Positions 33,774 through 42,123 of a stretch of DNA of 64,000 nucleotides are shown piece by piece. The position numbers and the translations under genes are program-made. The notes under the pieces are model-generated. The model did no database searches and was not told the DNA's origin. It saw nothing but the letters and a program-made list of their open reading frames with translations. The stretch covers positions 372,001 through 436,000 of the forward strand of contig NZ_JADQDM010000002.1 in NCBI RefSeq assembly GCF_015694525.1, written 5' to 3'. This DNA is from Hymenobacter ruricola. Its GTDB lineage: Bacteria > Bacteroidota > Bacteroidia > Cytophagales > Hymenobacteraceae. How positions within the stretch are numbered: position 1 is the stretch's first letter; the number at the start of each line of letters is the position of its first letter.

Positions 33774-34226
33774 TGCATGGTGCTTGGCTTTTCTAAGTCA
33801 TGGAGAAGGAAAACAAATCCTACACTGGCCTTGAGGTGTGGCAGCTTGCGCGCAAGCTTGTCTCAGAAGTGTATAGTGCCAGCCAGGCCTTCCCAAAAGA
33901 CGAGTTGTTTGGACTGACCAATCAACTTCGGCGAGCAGCAGTTTCCATTCCCTCCAATATTGCCGAAGGTTGTGGGCGACAAACTCCCCGCGACACAATT
34001 AATTTTCTATTCATGGCAAGGGGCTCGCTTTACGAGCTGGAAACCCAGGTTTATGTTGCCCTTGACCTCAATTATTTAACCACTGAAACCGCAGACGCCT
34101 TATTCATACTGGTGACAAGTTGCAAGAAGCTGCTTCACGGCTTCATCAATCATTACCGCCAGCAACTTGCCTGACGTCACAACGCCTAATGAACCAAGCA
34201 CCAAGCACCAAGCACCAAGCACCAAG
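33757..34226. mobile_element. Heptamer-bounded cassette carrying an S23-type gene (putative mobile element)
   Basis: The left array 33757-33784 is TGGTGCT, TGGTGCT, TAGTGCA, TGGTGCT. The right array 34194-34226 is CCAAGCA four times plus CCAAG, i.e. the same unit inverted. Between them lies a single AT-richer gene (33800-34174). The left array supplies the last codons and stop of pepA, the right array the first residues of PdxA (MNQAPSTKHQAP). No transposase or target duplication is visible, so mobility is an inference. Confidence 0.6.
33800..34174 (+). CDS. S23-type four-helix bundle protein (23S rRNA intervening-sequence protein family)
   Basis: The 124-residue protein has the full family pattern: YTGLEVWQLARKLVSEVYSAS, FPKDELFGLTNQLRRAAVS, IPSNIAEGCGRQTPRD, LFMARGSLYELETQV and a last helix VTSCKKLLHGFINHYRQQL. 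Family members form pentameric four-helix bundles; they are found in rRNA intervening sequences, as Avd accessory proteins of diversity-generating retroelements, and as orphan genes. No reverse transcriptase or variable repeat is near. Its base composition is lower in GC than pepA and pdxA. Inverted heptamer arrays bracket it on both sides. Confidence 0.92.
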   Translation: MEKENKSYTGLEVWQLARKLVSEVYSASQAFPKDELFGLTNQLRRAAVSIPSNIAEGCGRQTPRDTINFLFMARGSLYELETQVYVALDLNYLTTETADALFILVTSCKKLLHGFINHYRQQLA

Positions 34227-35241
34227 AATAGGCTTTTCCGTGGGCGACCTCGCCGGCATCGGCCCCGAAGTCATCTACAAAACGCTGCTCGATGAGCGCC
34301 TGCTAAAAATCTGCACGCCCGTTATTTACGGCACGGCCACCGCCCTTTTCGACGATTTCCCTACGCCCGCCGAAACGGAACACCTCACCTTTCGCCAGCT
34401 GCGCGAAGCCGCCGACATTGCCCCGGGCCGCCTCAACGCCGTGACTTGCTGGGAAGAGGATTTTGCCCTTGCGCCCGGCCAGCCCTCCGCCGCCACCGGG
34501 GCCGCCGCCCGCGAAAGCCTCCTGGCCGCCAGCCGCGACCTCAAAGCCGGCAAGCTCGACGCCCTCGTCACCGCGCCCATCAGCAAAGACAACACCCAGG
34601 CCGACAACTTCCGCTACCCCGGCCACACCGAGTTTCTGACCAGCTTTTTCGGCGCGCCCGAGAGCCTGATGTTTCTCGTGGACGAGGACGCTGGCCTGCG
34701 CATTGCCACCGTCACCGGCCACGTGCCGCTGAAGGACGTGCCGGCCAAGCTCACCGTCGAGCTTCTCAAGACTAAAATCAACCTGCTGCTCAAGTCGCTG
34801 AAGCAGGACTTTGGCATTCTGAAGCCCCGCATAGCCGTGCTCGGCCTCAACCCCCACGCCGGCGAAAACGGATTGCTGGGCAAGGAAGAGGGCGACTTGG
34901 TGGCGCCCGTCATCCAACAATTTATCCAGGACGGCCACCTCGTCATGGGCCCTTTCCCGGCCGATGGCTACTTCGGCACCCAACAGTTCCGGCAGTTCGA
35001 TGCCACGCTGGCCTTGTACCACGACCAGGGCCTGATTCCCTTCAAACTCATGGCTTTTGAGCGGGGCGTGAACTTCACGGCCGGCCTGCCGGTGGTGCGC
35101 ACTTCGCCCGACCACGGCACCGCTTATGGGCTGGCCGGGCAGTACAAGGCCGATGAATCGTCGTTCCGGGCGGCGGTGTACCTGGCTTGCGACATCTGGA
35201 AACAGCGCTGGGAGGCGGCCCAACCCCGCTCCGCGCGGTAG
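34189..35241 (+). CDS. pdxA: 4-hydroxythreonine-4-phosphate dehydrogenase
   Basis: The 350-residue enzyme catalyses an NAD-dependent step of pyridoxal phosphate synthesis. Typical motifs are IGFSVGDLAGIGPEVIYKTL, the metal-binding His in YPGHTEFLTSFF, GLNPHAGENGLLG and ALYHDQGLIPFKLM. From ATG 34189 the first 12 residues (NQAPSTKHQAP) are encoded by the CCAAGCA array and are not part of the family; conserved sequence starts at RIGFSVGD. A change in repeat number would shift the frame (7 is not a multiple of 3), so the native start may have been lost or moved. Confidence 0.93.
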   Translation: MNQAPSTKHQAPRIGFSVGDLAGIGPEVIYKTLLDERLLKICTPVIYGTATALFDDFPTPAETEHLTFRQLREAADIAPGRLNAVTCWEEDFALAPGQPSAATGAAARESLLAASRDLKAGKLDALVTAPISKDNTQADNFRYPGHTEFLTSFFGAPESLMFLVDEDAGLRIATVTGHVPLKDVPAKLTVELLKTKINLLLKSLKQDFGILKPRIAVLGLNPHAGENGLLGKEEGDLVAPVIQQFIQDGHLVMGPFPADGYFGTQQFRQFDATLALYHDQGLIPFKLMAFERGVNFTAGLPVVRTSPDHGTAYGLAGQYKADESSFRAAVYLACDIWKQRWEAAQPRSAR

Positions 35242-35280
35242 CGTAGGGAAAGGTTGCGGCAGAGAAAGTTGGCCGCGTTT

Positions 35281-35312
35281 TTTGGCAAAAAGGCGGATTT
35301 TCACTACTTTTG
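35281..35312 (+). promoter_or_regulatory. Bacteroidota-type promoter upstream of DUF177-rpmF
   Basis: TTTGG at 35281-35285 and TACTTTTG at 35305-35312 match the -33 (TTTG) and -7 (TAnnTTTG) elements with a 19-bp gap. The GTG start lies 21 bp downstream. Confidence 0.65.
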
Positions 35313-35333
35313 CCCCCTGCTATCCAGCCGACC

Positions 35334-35867
35334 GTGAAAAAAGACAGCAAATACGACCTCAATCTTGCCAAGCTGGCGCTGAAAACGCACCACTTTGAGT
35401 TCGAGTTGGGTCCCGACTTTTTCGCTTTGTTTGAAGAGCCGCTCGTAGAGCAGGGCCACCTGCACGCCGACGTAGAGCTCATCAAAACCGAGCGCCTGCT
35501 GACCCTGAATTTTCACATCACCGGCGACGTGCACCTGACCTGCGACCGCAGCCTCGACGAGTTCAACCAGCCGCTGGACATTGAGGAGCAGTTGCTGGTG
35601 CGCTTCGGCGACGAAAACAAGGAGCTGGACGACAACGTGCTGCAAATCACGCCCGACACTCAGAGCCTGCCACTGGCCCAGCATCTCTACGACTACATCG
35701 GCCTGGCCCTGCCCATGAAGAAGCTGCACCCGCGCTTCCAGAATGAGGAGGACGAGAACCCCGACGCCGAAACCAAGCTCATCTTCACGACCCGCGACGA
35801 AAACGAGGGCCCCGACGACGACGAGCCCGCCGACCCCCGCTGGGCCGCGCTCAAAAACCTGAACTGA
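35334..35867 (+). CDS. DUF177 (YceD-like) protein upstream of rpmF
   Basis: The 177-residue acidic protein has the DUF177 pattern: an N-terminal YDLNLAKLALKTHHFEFELG, a cysteine segment (HLTCDRSLDEF) and a central DIEEQLLVRFGDEN, with a very acidic tail (EDENPDAETK, PDDDEPADPRW). Its plant/bacterial relatives are linked to 23S rRNA and ribosome maturation. It starts with GTG 35334 (a TTG at 35310 is possible) and lies directly upstream of rpmF, the conserved order. Confidence 0.85.
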   Translation: MKKDSKYDLNLAKLALKTHHFEFELGPDFFALFEEPLVEQGHLHADVELIKTERLLTLNFHITGDVHLTCDRSLDEFNQPLDIEEQLLVRFGDENKELDDNVLQITPDTQSLPLAQHLYDYIGLALPMKKLHPRFQNEEDENPDAETKLIFTTRDENEGPDDDEPADPRWAALKNLN

Positions 35868-35893
35868 ATCCGTCAGCGCCCCGAGTCGCTCCC

Positions 35894-35928
35894 AAACTCC
35901 AACTCATAATTCAAAACTCATAATTCAT
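35894..35928. repeat. One-sided 7-bp repeat array upstream of rpmF
   Basis: Five units: AAACTCC, AACTCAT, AATTCAA, AACTCAT, AATTCAT. I see no inverted partner within about 100 bp. It ends 9 bp before the rpmF start codon, so it lies in its translation initiation region. Confidence 0.7.
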
Positions 35929-35937
35929 ACTTGACTC

Positions 35938-36168
35938 ATGGCTCATCCTAAGCGCCGCACCTCTTCCGCCGTTCGCGACAAGCGTCGCACGCACTACAAG
36001 CTGACCCCTAAGGCCGTGACGTTGTGCCCCAACACGGGCGAGTTGCACCTGCGCCACAAGGCCTACGTGGTCGACGGCGACCTGTACCACAACGGCCAGC
36101 TGGCCATCAAAAACTACACGAAAACGACCGCAGCCCCGGCTGCCGACGCCACCGGCGACGACGAATAA
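35938..36168 (+). CDS. rpmF: 50S ribosomal protein L32
   Basis: The 76-residue basic protein opens with the family sequence MAHPKRRTSSAVRDKRRTHYK and continues LHLRHKAYVVDGDLYHNGQ. It has a longer Ala/Asp-rich tail than E. coli L32. Only one of the zinc-ribbon cysteines is kept (TLCPN), so it is a zinc-free form. It lies between DUF177 and plsX, the usual order. Confidence 0.96.
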   Translation: MAHPKRRTSSAVRDKRRTHYKLTPKAVTLCPNTGELHLRHKAYVVDGDLYHNGQLAIKNYTKTTAAPAADATGDDE

Positions 36169-36284
36169 GCGCGTTTGGTTGTTACTTCGCGGCCTCCACG
36201 GTCCGGCTTCGCTCTTTTTATAAGCCAGCGGGGCCGGACTTTTGGTAACTACTCTTTCCGCTGACCCCACCAAACACCTCGTTC

Positions 36285-37226
36285 ATGAAAATAGCCCTCG
36301 ACGCAATGGGCGGCGATTTTGCCCCCCAAGCCGCCGTGGCGGGTGCCCTGCAAGCAGCCGAACAGCTCGCCGGCCGGGCCACCATTGTCCTAATTGGTCA
36401 GGAAGACGCCGTGCGGCCCCTGCTGCAGGCCGCCGGCCCCGCGGGCGCCGCCCTGGAGTTCGTGCCCGCAACGCAGATTATTGACATGGGCGAGCACCCC
36501 GCCCGCGCCTTCCAGCAAAAGCAGGATTCCAGCATTGCGGTGGGCTACAAAATGCTGCTGGCGGGCGAAGTCGACGCCTTTTGCTCGGCGGGGAACACCG
36601 GCGCCATGCTCGTGGGCGCCATGCTCACGGTGAAAGCGGTGCCCGGCGTTATTCGCCCGGCCATTGCCAACTTCGTTCCCAAGCTGCGCCAGACTTTCGG
36701 CATCCTGCTCGACGTGGGCGCCAACGCCGAATGCAAGCCCGAAATGCTGGAGCAGTTCGGCGAGCTCGGCTCCTTATATGCACAGTACGTGTTGGGCATC
36801 GAGAACCCCAAAGTGGGCCTGGTGAACCTGGGCGAGGAAGAAGGCAAAGGCACACCCCTGACCCAGGCCGCGCACCAGCTCATGAAGGTGAACCCGCACA
36901 TGCATTTTGTGGGCAATCTGGAAGGGCGCGACATGTTCAACGACAAGGCCGACGTGATTGTGTGCGACGGTTTCACGGGCAACATCCTGCTGAAAATGGC
37001 CGAATCCATCTACGAAGTGATGGAGGAAAAGCAACTGCACGACCCGTTTTTCGACAAGTTCAACTACGAGGCGGTGGGCGGCTCGCCCATCCTGGGCATC
37101 AACGACAACGCCATCATTGGGCACGGCCGCAGCACCCCGCGGGCCATTGGCAACATGCTGGTGCAGGGCTTCAACATGGCCGAGTCGGGCATTGTTGACC
37201 AAATAAAGGCTACTTTTAAAACCTGA
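36285..37226 (+). CDS. plsX: Phosphate acyltransferase PlsX
   Basis: The 313-residue enzyme converts acyl-ACP to acyl-phosphate, the donor for PlsY in phospholipid synthesis. Motifs are [16 protein letters not shown] at the N-terminus, [27 protein letters not shown], and [17 protein letters not shown] possible hairpin (36200-36240) precedes it. It is followed by a terminator, so fabH may be transcribed separately. Confidence 0.96.
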   Translation: MKIALDAMGGDFAPQAAVAGALQAAEQLAGRATIVLIGQEDAVRPLLQAAGPAGAALEFVPATQIIDMGEHPARAFQQKQDSSIAVGYKMLLAGEVDAFCSAGNTGAMLVGAMLTVKAVPGVIRPAIANFVPKLRQTFGILLDVGANAECKPEMLEQFGELGSLYAQYVLGIENPKVGLVNLGEEEGKGTPLTQAAHQLMKVNPHMHFVGNLEGRDMFNDKADVIVCDGFTGNILLKMAESIYEVMEEKQLHDPFFDKFNYEAVGGSPILGINDNAIIGHGRSTPRAIGNMLVQGFNMAESGIVDQIKATFKT

Positions 37227-37240
37227 ACCTGCCCCGCGGC

Positions 37241-37279
37241 GGTAAAAAACCTCCGGCTCCGGCCGGATTTTTTTTAACC
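37241..37279. terminator. Bidirectional-looking terminator between plsX and fabH
   Basis: GGTAAAAAACCTCCGGC pairs with GGCCGGATTTTTTTTAACC around a 3-4 base loop. The T-run (37268-37275) would stop rightward transcripts. Confidence 0.78.
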
Positions 37280-37362
37280 GCTTGCTGGCTCAGTCACCGG
37301 GCCTTGGCCGCTGGGCCGTTGCTCATTTTCGGCCCGATTTCCCTTTTCTCGCTTGCCCCGCC

Positions 37363-37370
37363 TACTTTTG
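37363..37370 (+). promoter_or_regulatory. -7 element (TACTTTTG) just upstream of fabH
   Basis: TACTTTTG matches the Bacteroidota -7 consensus TAnnTTTG and ends 5 bp before the fabH ATG, so the mRNA would have almost no leader. The -33 element is not clear. Confidence 0.5.
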
Positions 37371-37375
37371 CCCGT

Positions 37376-38389
37376 ATGAAGATTACTGCTGCCATCACCG
37401 GCGTGGGTGCCTACGTGCCCGATTATGTGCTCACCAATGCCGAGCTGGAAAAGCTGGTCGACACCACCGACGAATGGATTATGTCGCGCACCGGCATCCG
37501 GGAGCGCCGCATTCTGAAGGGCGACAACCAGGGCACCTCCGTGATGGGCATCAAGGCCGTGCGGAACCTGCTCGACAAAACCGGCACCAACCCCGACGAC
37601 ATCGAGCTGCTGATTTGCGCCACCACCACGCCCGACATGCTGTTTCCGGCCACGGCCAACATCATTTCGAATAAGGTCGGCATCACCAAAGCCTTCAGCT
37701 ACGACATGAACGCGGCCTGCTCCACGTTCTTGTTTGCGCTGGCCACGGGCGCGCAGTTCATTCAGGCCGGCACTTATAAGAAGGTGATTGTGGTGGGTGC
37801 CGATAAAATGTCGGCCATCGTGGACTACACCGACCGCGCCAACTGCATCCTGTTCGGCGATGGCTCGGCCGCCGTGCTGCTCGAACCCAGCACCGACGGC
37901 TTCGGCATCCTCGACCAGGTGCTGCGCACCGACGGCAGCGGCGAGGCCTACCTGCACCAGAAAGCTGGCGGCAGCCGCCGCCCGCCCACGCACGAAACCA
38001 TCGACAACAAGGAGCACTACATCTACCAGGAAGGCGCCACGGTGTTCAAGTTTGCCGTGAAAAGCATGGCCGACGTGGCCGCCCAGGTGATGGAGCGCAA
38101 CCACCTCAGCAAAGATGATGTGGCTTGGCTGGTGCCCCACCAGGCCAACAAGCGCATCATCGACGCCACCGCCAACCGCATGGGCGTGGGCCCGGAGAAG
38201 GTGATGCTCAACATCGACCGCTACGGCAACACCACCAACGGCACCATCCCGCTGTGCCTCGCCGACTACGAAAGCCAGTTGCGCCGCGGCGACAACCTGG
38301 TGCTCGCGGCCTTCGGCGGCGGCTTCACCTGGGGCTCCATCTACATCAAATGGGCTTACGACGGCGACAAAGTAGCCGCCCGCAAGTAA
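37376..38389 (+). CDS. fabH: 3-oxoacyl-[acyl-carrier-protein] synthase III (FabH)
   Basis: The 337-residue enzyme starts fatty acid synthesis by condensing acyl-CoA with malonyl-ACP. The catalytic triad is Cys115 ([11 protein letters not shown]), His in [11 protein letters not shown] and Asn in [12 protein letters not shown]. The [17 protein letters not shown] start and [14 protein letters not shown] end are typical. ATG 37376 is used; 24 upstream codons of open frame are the promoter region. A hairpin terminator follows the stop at once. Confidence 0.96.
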   Translation: MKITAAITGVGAYVPDYVLTNAELEKLVDTTDEWIMSRTGIRERRILKGDNQGTSVMGIKAVRNLLDKTGTNPDDIELLICATTTPDMLFPATANIISNKVGITKAFSYDMNAACSTFLFALATGAQFIQAGTYKKVIVVGADKMSAIVDYTDRANCILFGDGSAAVLLEPSTDGFGILDQVLRTDGSGEAYLHQKAGGSRRPPTHETIDNKEHYIYQEGATVFKFAVKSMADVAAQVMERNHLSKDDVAWLVPHQANKRIIDATANRMGVGPEKVMLNIDRYGNTTNGTIPLCLADYESQLRRGDNLVLAAFGGGFTWGSIYIKWAYDGDKVAARK

Positions 38390-38392
38390 GTG

Positions 38393-38426
38393 AAAGCCGT
38401 TAGCTTTGTAGCTGCTAACGGCTTTT
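38393..38426 (+). terminator. Terminator after fabH
   Basis: AAAGCCGTTAGC (38393-38404) pairs with GCTAACGGCTTTT (38414-38426). It starts 4 bp after the stop codon. Confidence 0.85.
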
Positions 38427-38496
38427 CGCATTTAAATGAATCCCGCCGCTGAAAGCTTCCGGCTTTCAACTCAAGCACAAACAGAATTCCCAACAT

Positions 38497-38530
38497 AAAA
38501 GCTACTGGCTCCCGGCTATAGCTAAAAGCT
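38497..38530. repeat. 7-bp repeat array upstream of efp (weak inverted partner)
   Basis: Units AAAAGCT, ACTGGCT, CCCGGCT, ATAGCT (6 bp), AAAAGCT lie directly before efp. The fabH terminator region (AGCCGTT, AGCTTTG, ...) may be a degenerate inverted partner, but the register is broken. Confidence 0.55.
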
Positions 38531-38538
38531 CCAAAACC

Positions 38539-39102
38539 ATGGCATCAACCGCCGACTTCCGCAACGGGCTCGTTCTCAACTACAACAACGAGCTGCACGT
38601 CATCACCGAGTTTCAGCACGTGAAGCCCGGCAAAGGCCCCGCCTTTGTGCGCACCAAGATGCGCAACATCAAAACCGGCCGCACCATTGACAACACCTTC
38701 AACGCCGGCGTGAAAGTGGAAACGGCCCGCGTGGAGCAGCGCCCGCACCAGTTCCTGTTCAAGGACGACTACGGCTACACCTTCATGAACAAGGACGACT
38801 TCGAGCAGGTGGTGCTGCCCGAGGAAATGGTGCCCTTCGCCGACCTGATGAAGGAAGGCCAGGACGTGACTATCCTCATGCACGCCGAAACCGAGCAGCC
38901 CCTCACCGCCGAACTGCCCACTACGGTGGACCTCATGGTGACCTATACCGAGCCCGGCCTGCGCGGCGACACCGCCACCAACACGCTGAAGCCTGCTACC
39001 GTGGAAACCGGCGCCCGCATTCAAGTGCCCCTGTTCATCGACGTGGACACTAAAATCCGCATCAAAACCAGCGACTACAGCTACGTTGAGCGCGTGAAGT
39101 AG
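38539..39102 (+). CDS. efp: Elongation factor P
   Basis: The 187-residue protein relieves ribosome stalling at polyproline. It has the three EF-P beta domains: an N-terminal KOW-like domain with the tip KPGKGPAF (Lys32, equivalent to the modified Lys34 of E. coli), a central OB domain (DYGYTFMNKDDFEQVVLPEE) and a C-terminal OB domain ending KIRIKTSDYSYVERVK. No modification genes (epmA, earP) are visible in this window. Confidence 0.97.
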   Translation: MASTADFRNGLVLNYNNELHVITEFQHVKPGKGPAFVRTKMRNIKTGRTIDNTFNAGVKVETARVEQRPHQFLFKDDYGYTFMNKDDFEQVVLPEEMVPFADLMKEGQDVTILMHAETEQPLTAELPTTVDLMVTYTEPGLRGDTATNTLKPATVETGARIQVPLFIDVDTKIRIKTSDYSYVERVK

Positions 39103-39155
39103 GACTCCAGCTTTTGTTACATAGCTAGTAGCACCCACCCAACCGCCCATTGAAT

Positions 39156-39662
39156 ATGTCAAACTCGCCCAAAAAGGACGCCTCCATGAAAGCCAAAGAA
39201 CTGCAAGAGCTGCTTGATTTTATCGCCAAGTCGGGCCTGAACAAGGTGAACATTGAGACCGAAGAATTCAAGATTTCGGTGCAGCGCGAGCCCAACACCA
39301 AGCACGTGATGAGCGCCGCCCCAGCCGCCGTGCACACCCCCGCGCCGGCCCCGGCCGCAGCTCCCGTAGCGGCAGCAGCTCCGGCGGCCGCCCCCGCCGC
39401 TGCCCCGGCCGAAACTGCCGGTGGCAACTACAAGCCGCTCAAGGCTCCCATGATTGGCACTTTCTACCGCAGCAGCGGCCCCGACGCGGCGCCGTTTGTG
39501 CAAGTGGGCGACATGGTGGAAAAAGGCCAGGTTATCTGCATCATCGAGGCCATGAAGCTGTTCAACGAGATTGAGGCGGAGGAAAGCGGCCGCATCGTGA
39601 AGGCGCTGGTGGAAAATGCCACGCCGGTAGAATACGACCAGCCACTGTTTTTGATTGAATAA
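39156..39662 (+). CDS. accB: Biotin carboxyl carrier protein of acetyl-CoA carboxylase
   Basis: The 168-residue protein carries biotin on Lys134 (IIEAMKLFNEIEA). It has an N-terminal helical region (KELQELLDFIAKSGLNKVNIET), an Ala/Pro linker (about 54-86) and the biotinyl domain (KAPMIGTFYRSSGPDAAPFV). Starts at ATG 39156 or ATG 39186 are both possible. It precedes accC, but an inverted heptamer element sits between them. Confidence 0.95.
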   Translation: MSNSPKKDASMKAKELQELLDFIAKSGLNKVNIETEEFKISVQREPNTKHVMSAAPAAVHTPAPAPAAAPVAAAAPAAAPAAAPAETAGGNYKPLKAPMIGTFYRSSGPDAAPFVQVGDMVEKGQVICIIEAMKLFNEIEAEESGRIVKALVENATPVEYDQPLFLIE

Positions 39663-39672
39663 TTACTTTACT

Positions 39673-39763
39673 AGAGCTTAGACCTGAGAGCTTAGAGCTT
39701 AGACCTGATGACGGCACTGTTCCGTTTAACTGTCTAAACTCTAAGCTCTCAGTTCTAAGCTCT
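39673..39763. repeat. Inverted 7-bp repeat arrays between accB and accC
   Basis: Left array 39673-39707: AGAGCTT, AGACCTG, AGAGCTT, AGAGCTT, AGACCTG. Right array 39729-39763 on the other strand: AGAGCTT, AGAACTG, AGAGCTT, AGAGTTT, AGACAGT. The loop is 21 bp. The accBC transcript could fold a stem of about 35 bp here. Confidence 0.88.
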
Positions 39764-39779
39764 TTACTTTTCCCACCCA

Positions 39780-41126
39780 ATGTTCAAGAAAATACTCATC
39801 GCCAACCGGGGCGAAATTGCCCTGCGCATTATCCGCACCTGCAAGGAAATGGGCATCAAAACGGTGGCCGTGTACTCAACTGCCGACCGGGAAAGCCTGC
39901 ACGTGAAGTTTGCCGATGAGGCCGTGTGCATCGGGCCGCCCGCCTCCCGCGACAGCTACCTGAGCATGCCCAACCTGATTGCGGCCTGCGAAATCACCAA
40001 CGCCGACGCCATTCACCCCGGCTATGGCTTCCTCTCGGAAAACGCGGAATTCTCGCGCATCTGCGCCGAAAACGGCATCAAGTTCATCGGGGCCTCGCCT
40101 GAGATGATTAACCAGATGGGCGACAAGGCCACGGCCAAAGCCACGATGATTAAGGCCGGCGTGCCGGTGGTGCCGGGCTCCGATGGCCTGCTGGAATCGG
40201 TGGAGCAGGGCAAGAAAATCGCCAACAAGATTAAGTACCCGGTCATCATCAAGGCCACGGCCGGCGGCGGCGGGCGCGGCATGCGCATCATTCACTCCGA
40301 CGACGAATTCCAGAAGGCCTGGGACGACGCGCGGACGGAATCGAAGGCGGCGTTTGGCAACGACGGCATGTACCTGGAGAAGTACGTGGTGCAGCCCCGC
40401 CACATCGAGGTGCAGATTGCCGGCGACCAGTTCGGGCACGTGGCCCACCTGTCGGAGCGCGACTGCAGCATCCAGCGCCGCCACCAGAAGCTGGTGGAAG
40501 AGGCGCCTTCCCCGTTTATGACCGATGCGCTGCGCGAGAAAATGGGCAAGGCAGCCATTGCCGGCGCGGCGGCCATCGGCTACGAGGGCGTGGGCACGAT
40601 TGAGTTTCTGGTGGACGCCAACCGGGATTTCTACTTCATGGAGATGAACACCCGCATCCAAGTGGAGCACCCCGTGACGGAGGAAGTTATCAACTTCGAC
40701 CTCATTAAGGAGCAGATTAAAATTGCGGCGGGCATCCCGATTTCGGGCAAAAACTACTTCCCGAAAATGCACGCCATGGAGTGCCGCATCAACGCCGAAG
40801 ACCCGCGCAACGGCTTCCGGCCGGCGCCGGGCCGCATCACCACGCTGCACATCCCCGGCGGCCACGGCGTGCGGGTCGACACGCACGTGTACGCCGGCTA
40901 CCAGATTCCGCCAAACTACGATTCGATGATTGCCAAACTCATCACCGTGGCCCAGACCCGGGAGGAGTGCATCGTGAAAATGAAGCGCGCCCTGAGCGAG
41001 TTCGTGGTAGAAGGCGTGAAAACAACCATCCCCTTCCACCTGGCCTTGATGGACAACGAGCAGTTCCGCGAAGGGAATTTCACGACGGCTTTCCTGGAGC
41101 AGTCGTTTGATTTTTCGACTATTTAA
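39780..41126 (+). CDS. accC: Biotin carboxylase of acetyl-CoA carboxylase
   Basis: The 448-residue ATP-grasp enzyme carboxylates biotin on AccB. Motifs are [23 protein letters not shown], the P-loop-like [42 protein letters not shown] and [15 protein letters not shown] with the catalytic Glu/Arg set. The length is standard. It ends the fatty-acid cluster; the genes downstream are unrelated orphans. Confidence 0.97.
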   Translation: MFKKILIANRGEIALRIIRTCKEMGIKTVAVYSTADRESLHVKFADEAVCIGPPASRDSYLSMPNLIAACEITNADAIHPGYGFLSENAEFSRICAENGIKFIGASPEMINQMGDKATAKATMIKAGVPVVPGSDGLLESVEQGKKIANKIKYPVIIKATAGGGGRGMRIIHSDDEFQKAWDDARTESKAAFGNDGMYLEKYVVQPRHIEVQIAGDQFGHVAHLSERDCSIQRRHQKLVEEAPSPFMTDALREKMGKAAIAGAAAIGYEGVGTIEFLVDANRDFYFMEMNTRIQVEHPVTEEVINFDLIKEQIKIAAGIPISGKNYFPKMHAMECRINAEDPRNGFRPAPGRITTLHIPGGHGVRVDTHVYAGYQIPPNYDSMIAKLITVAQTREECIVKMKRALSEFVVEGVKTTIPFHLALMDNEQFREGNFTTAFLEQSFDFSTI

Positions 41127-41137
41127 TTAAATCACCG

Positions 41138-41617
41138 GTGAATGGCTGGGTGGTAGGGCTATTGGTCCTGGCTGCATATGCCTGGGGGCTGTATAGCAAT
41201 AGGGAATTAGGAAGTATTCAGTTATTGGTGGCTCCAATCATTTGGGTACTGCTGTTCGCACTGGTTTCGCTCACCCAAACGGCCGTTTTGGGTAACCCCA
41301 TCGTGAGTGGTTACACTCATAATGATGCTTGGGTGAGCATGAACGACAACCCCCATCCAGAAAGCTGGCAATTGGAATACAAGGGCGAGAACCTGCCTCT
41401 ATACCTGGCCCTTATTTCGCCCCTGTTGGGGTGGTTGCTGCTGAAGTGCATCACAGAACCAGGACCGTTACGCGTCTGGCAAATGCGTCATTTTAAAGTC
41501 CTGGGCGCATTTGTGTGGCTGGGGTTGCTGATGAATTCCTGCGACACGAGCCATCGACAAGAATATTTCAGCAAAGAGCAACTGCCACCCATTGGCACGA
41601 TTAAGCCCGCAGAGTGA
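41138..41617 (+). CDS. Hypothetical membrane protein, AT-richer
   Basis: The 159-residue protein starts with GTG at 41138 and has three hydrophobic segments (about 3-19, 28-48, 85-105), plus a fourth near GAFVWLGLLMNSC that resembles a lipobox. Middle loops contain conserved-looking TAVLGNPIVSGYTHNDAWVSM. Codon use is less GC-rich than accC. I do not recognise the family. It lies 11 bp after accC and may only read through from that operon. Confidence 0.65.
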   Translation: MNGWVVGLLVLAAYAWGLYSNRELGSIQLLVAPIIWVLLFALVSLTQTAVLGNPIVSGYTHNDAWVSMNDNPHPESWQLEYKGENLPLYLALISPLLGWLLLKCITEPGPLRVWQMRHFKVLGAFVWLGLLMNSCDTSHRQEYFSKEQLPPIGTIKPAE

Positions 41618-41663
41618 GCTTAAAAACGGAATTCATTCAGTCAACCATTACCCGCCGTTAACG

Positions 41664-42029
41664 ATGTCGAGCCAACAAAAACCATGGGTCGTTTTACCGC
41701 TTGCCGCGGTAGCGTTTTTATCAGGCTGCGCCGACGAATGCACCGGCAGCATCGAAACCACGGTGCTGTATGCCAAGCCGGGGCCCGGGGGCGTGGGCCG
41801 CGCCACCTACGTGGACGTGGTGAACCAGCCCGGCCTGGGCATCAAAAAGACCTTGCTCTACGAAGGCAAGGAGTTTGGCACGTTTGAGCACGTGCTCATC
41901 ATCAACGACCGCGAAAGCCGCTTTGCGAAGAACCGCAGCATTTGCTTCACCACCTACCACCAGGAGCCAGCGGCCGCGGACGGTGATTTGAACGAAACCG
42001 ACATTCCAAAAATCACCATCGAGCAATAG
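41664..42029 (+). CDS. Small lipoprotein of unknown function
   Basis: The 121-residue protein has a lipoprotein signal (VVLPLAAVAFLSGC, Cys about 21). The mature part is about 100 residues and cysteine-containing (DECTGSIETT, RSICFTTYH), with strand-rich segments typical of small secreted sandwich folds. No family is recognised. ATG 41664 is preferred over the upstream open frame because it exposes the signal peptide. Confidence 0.68.
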   Translation: MSSQQKPWVVLPLAAVAFLSGCADECTGSIETTVLYAKPGPGGVGRATYVDVVNQPGLGIKKTLLYEGKEFGTFEHVLIINDRESRFAKNRSICFTTYHQEPAAADGDLNETDIPKITIEQ

Positions 42030-42123
42030 CCGGCGGCTGGCGGCTGGCGGCTACGCCCGCCGATGCAACCCAGCCACGGGGCTGCGACTCTTCCCCGGAG
42101 TTGCGGCCCTTTTTCTTTGCTCC

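Noticed and set aside
33800..34174. Avd of a diversity-generating retroelement
   Set aside because: The four-helix fold fits, but no reverse transcriptase, template repeat or variable repeat is near.
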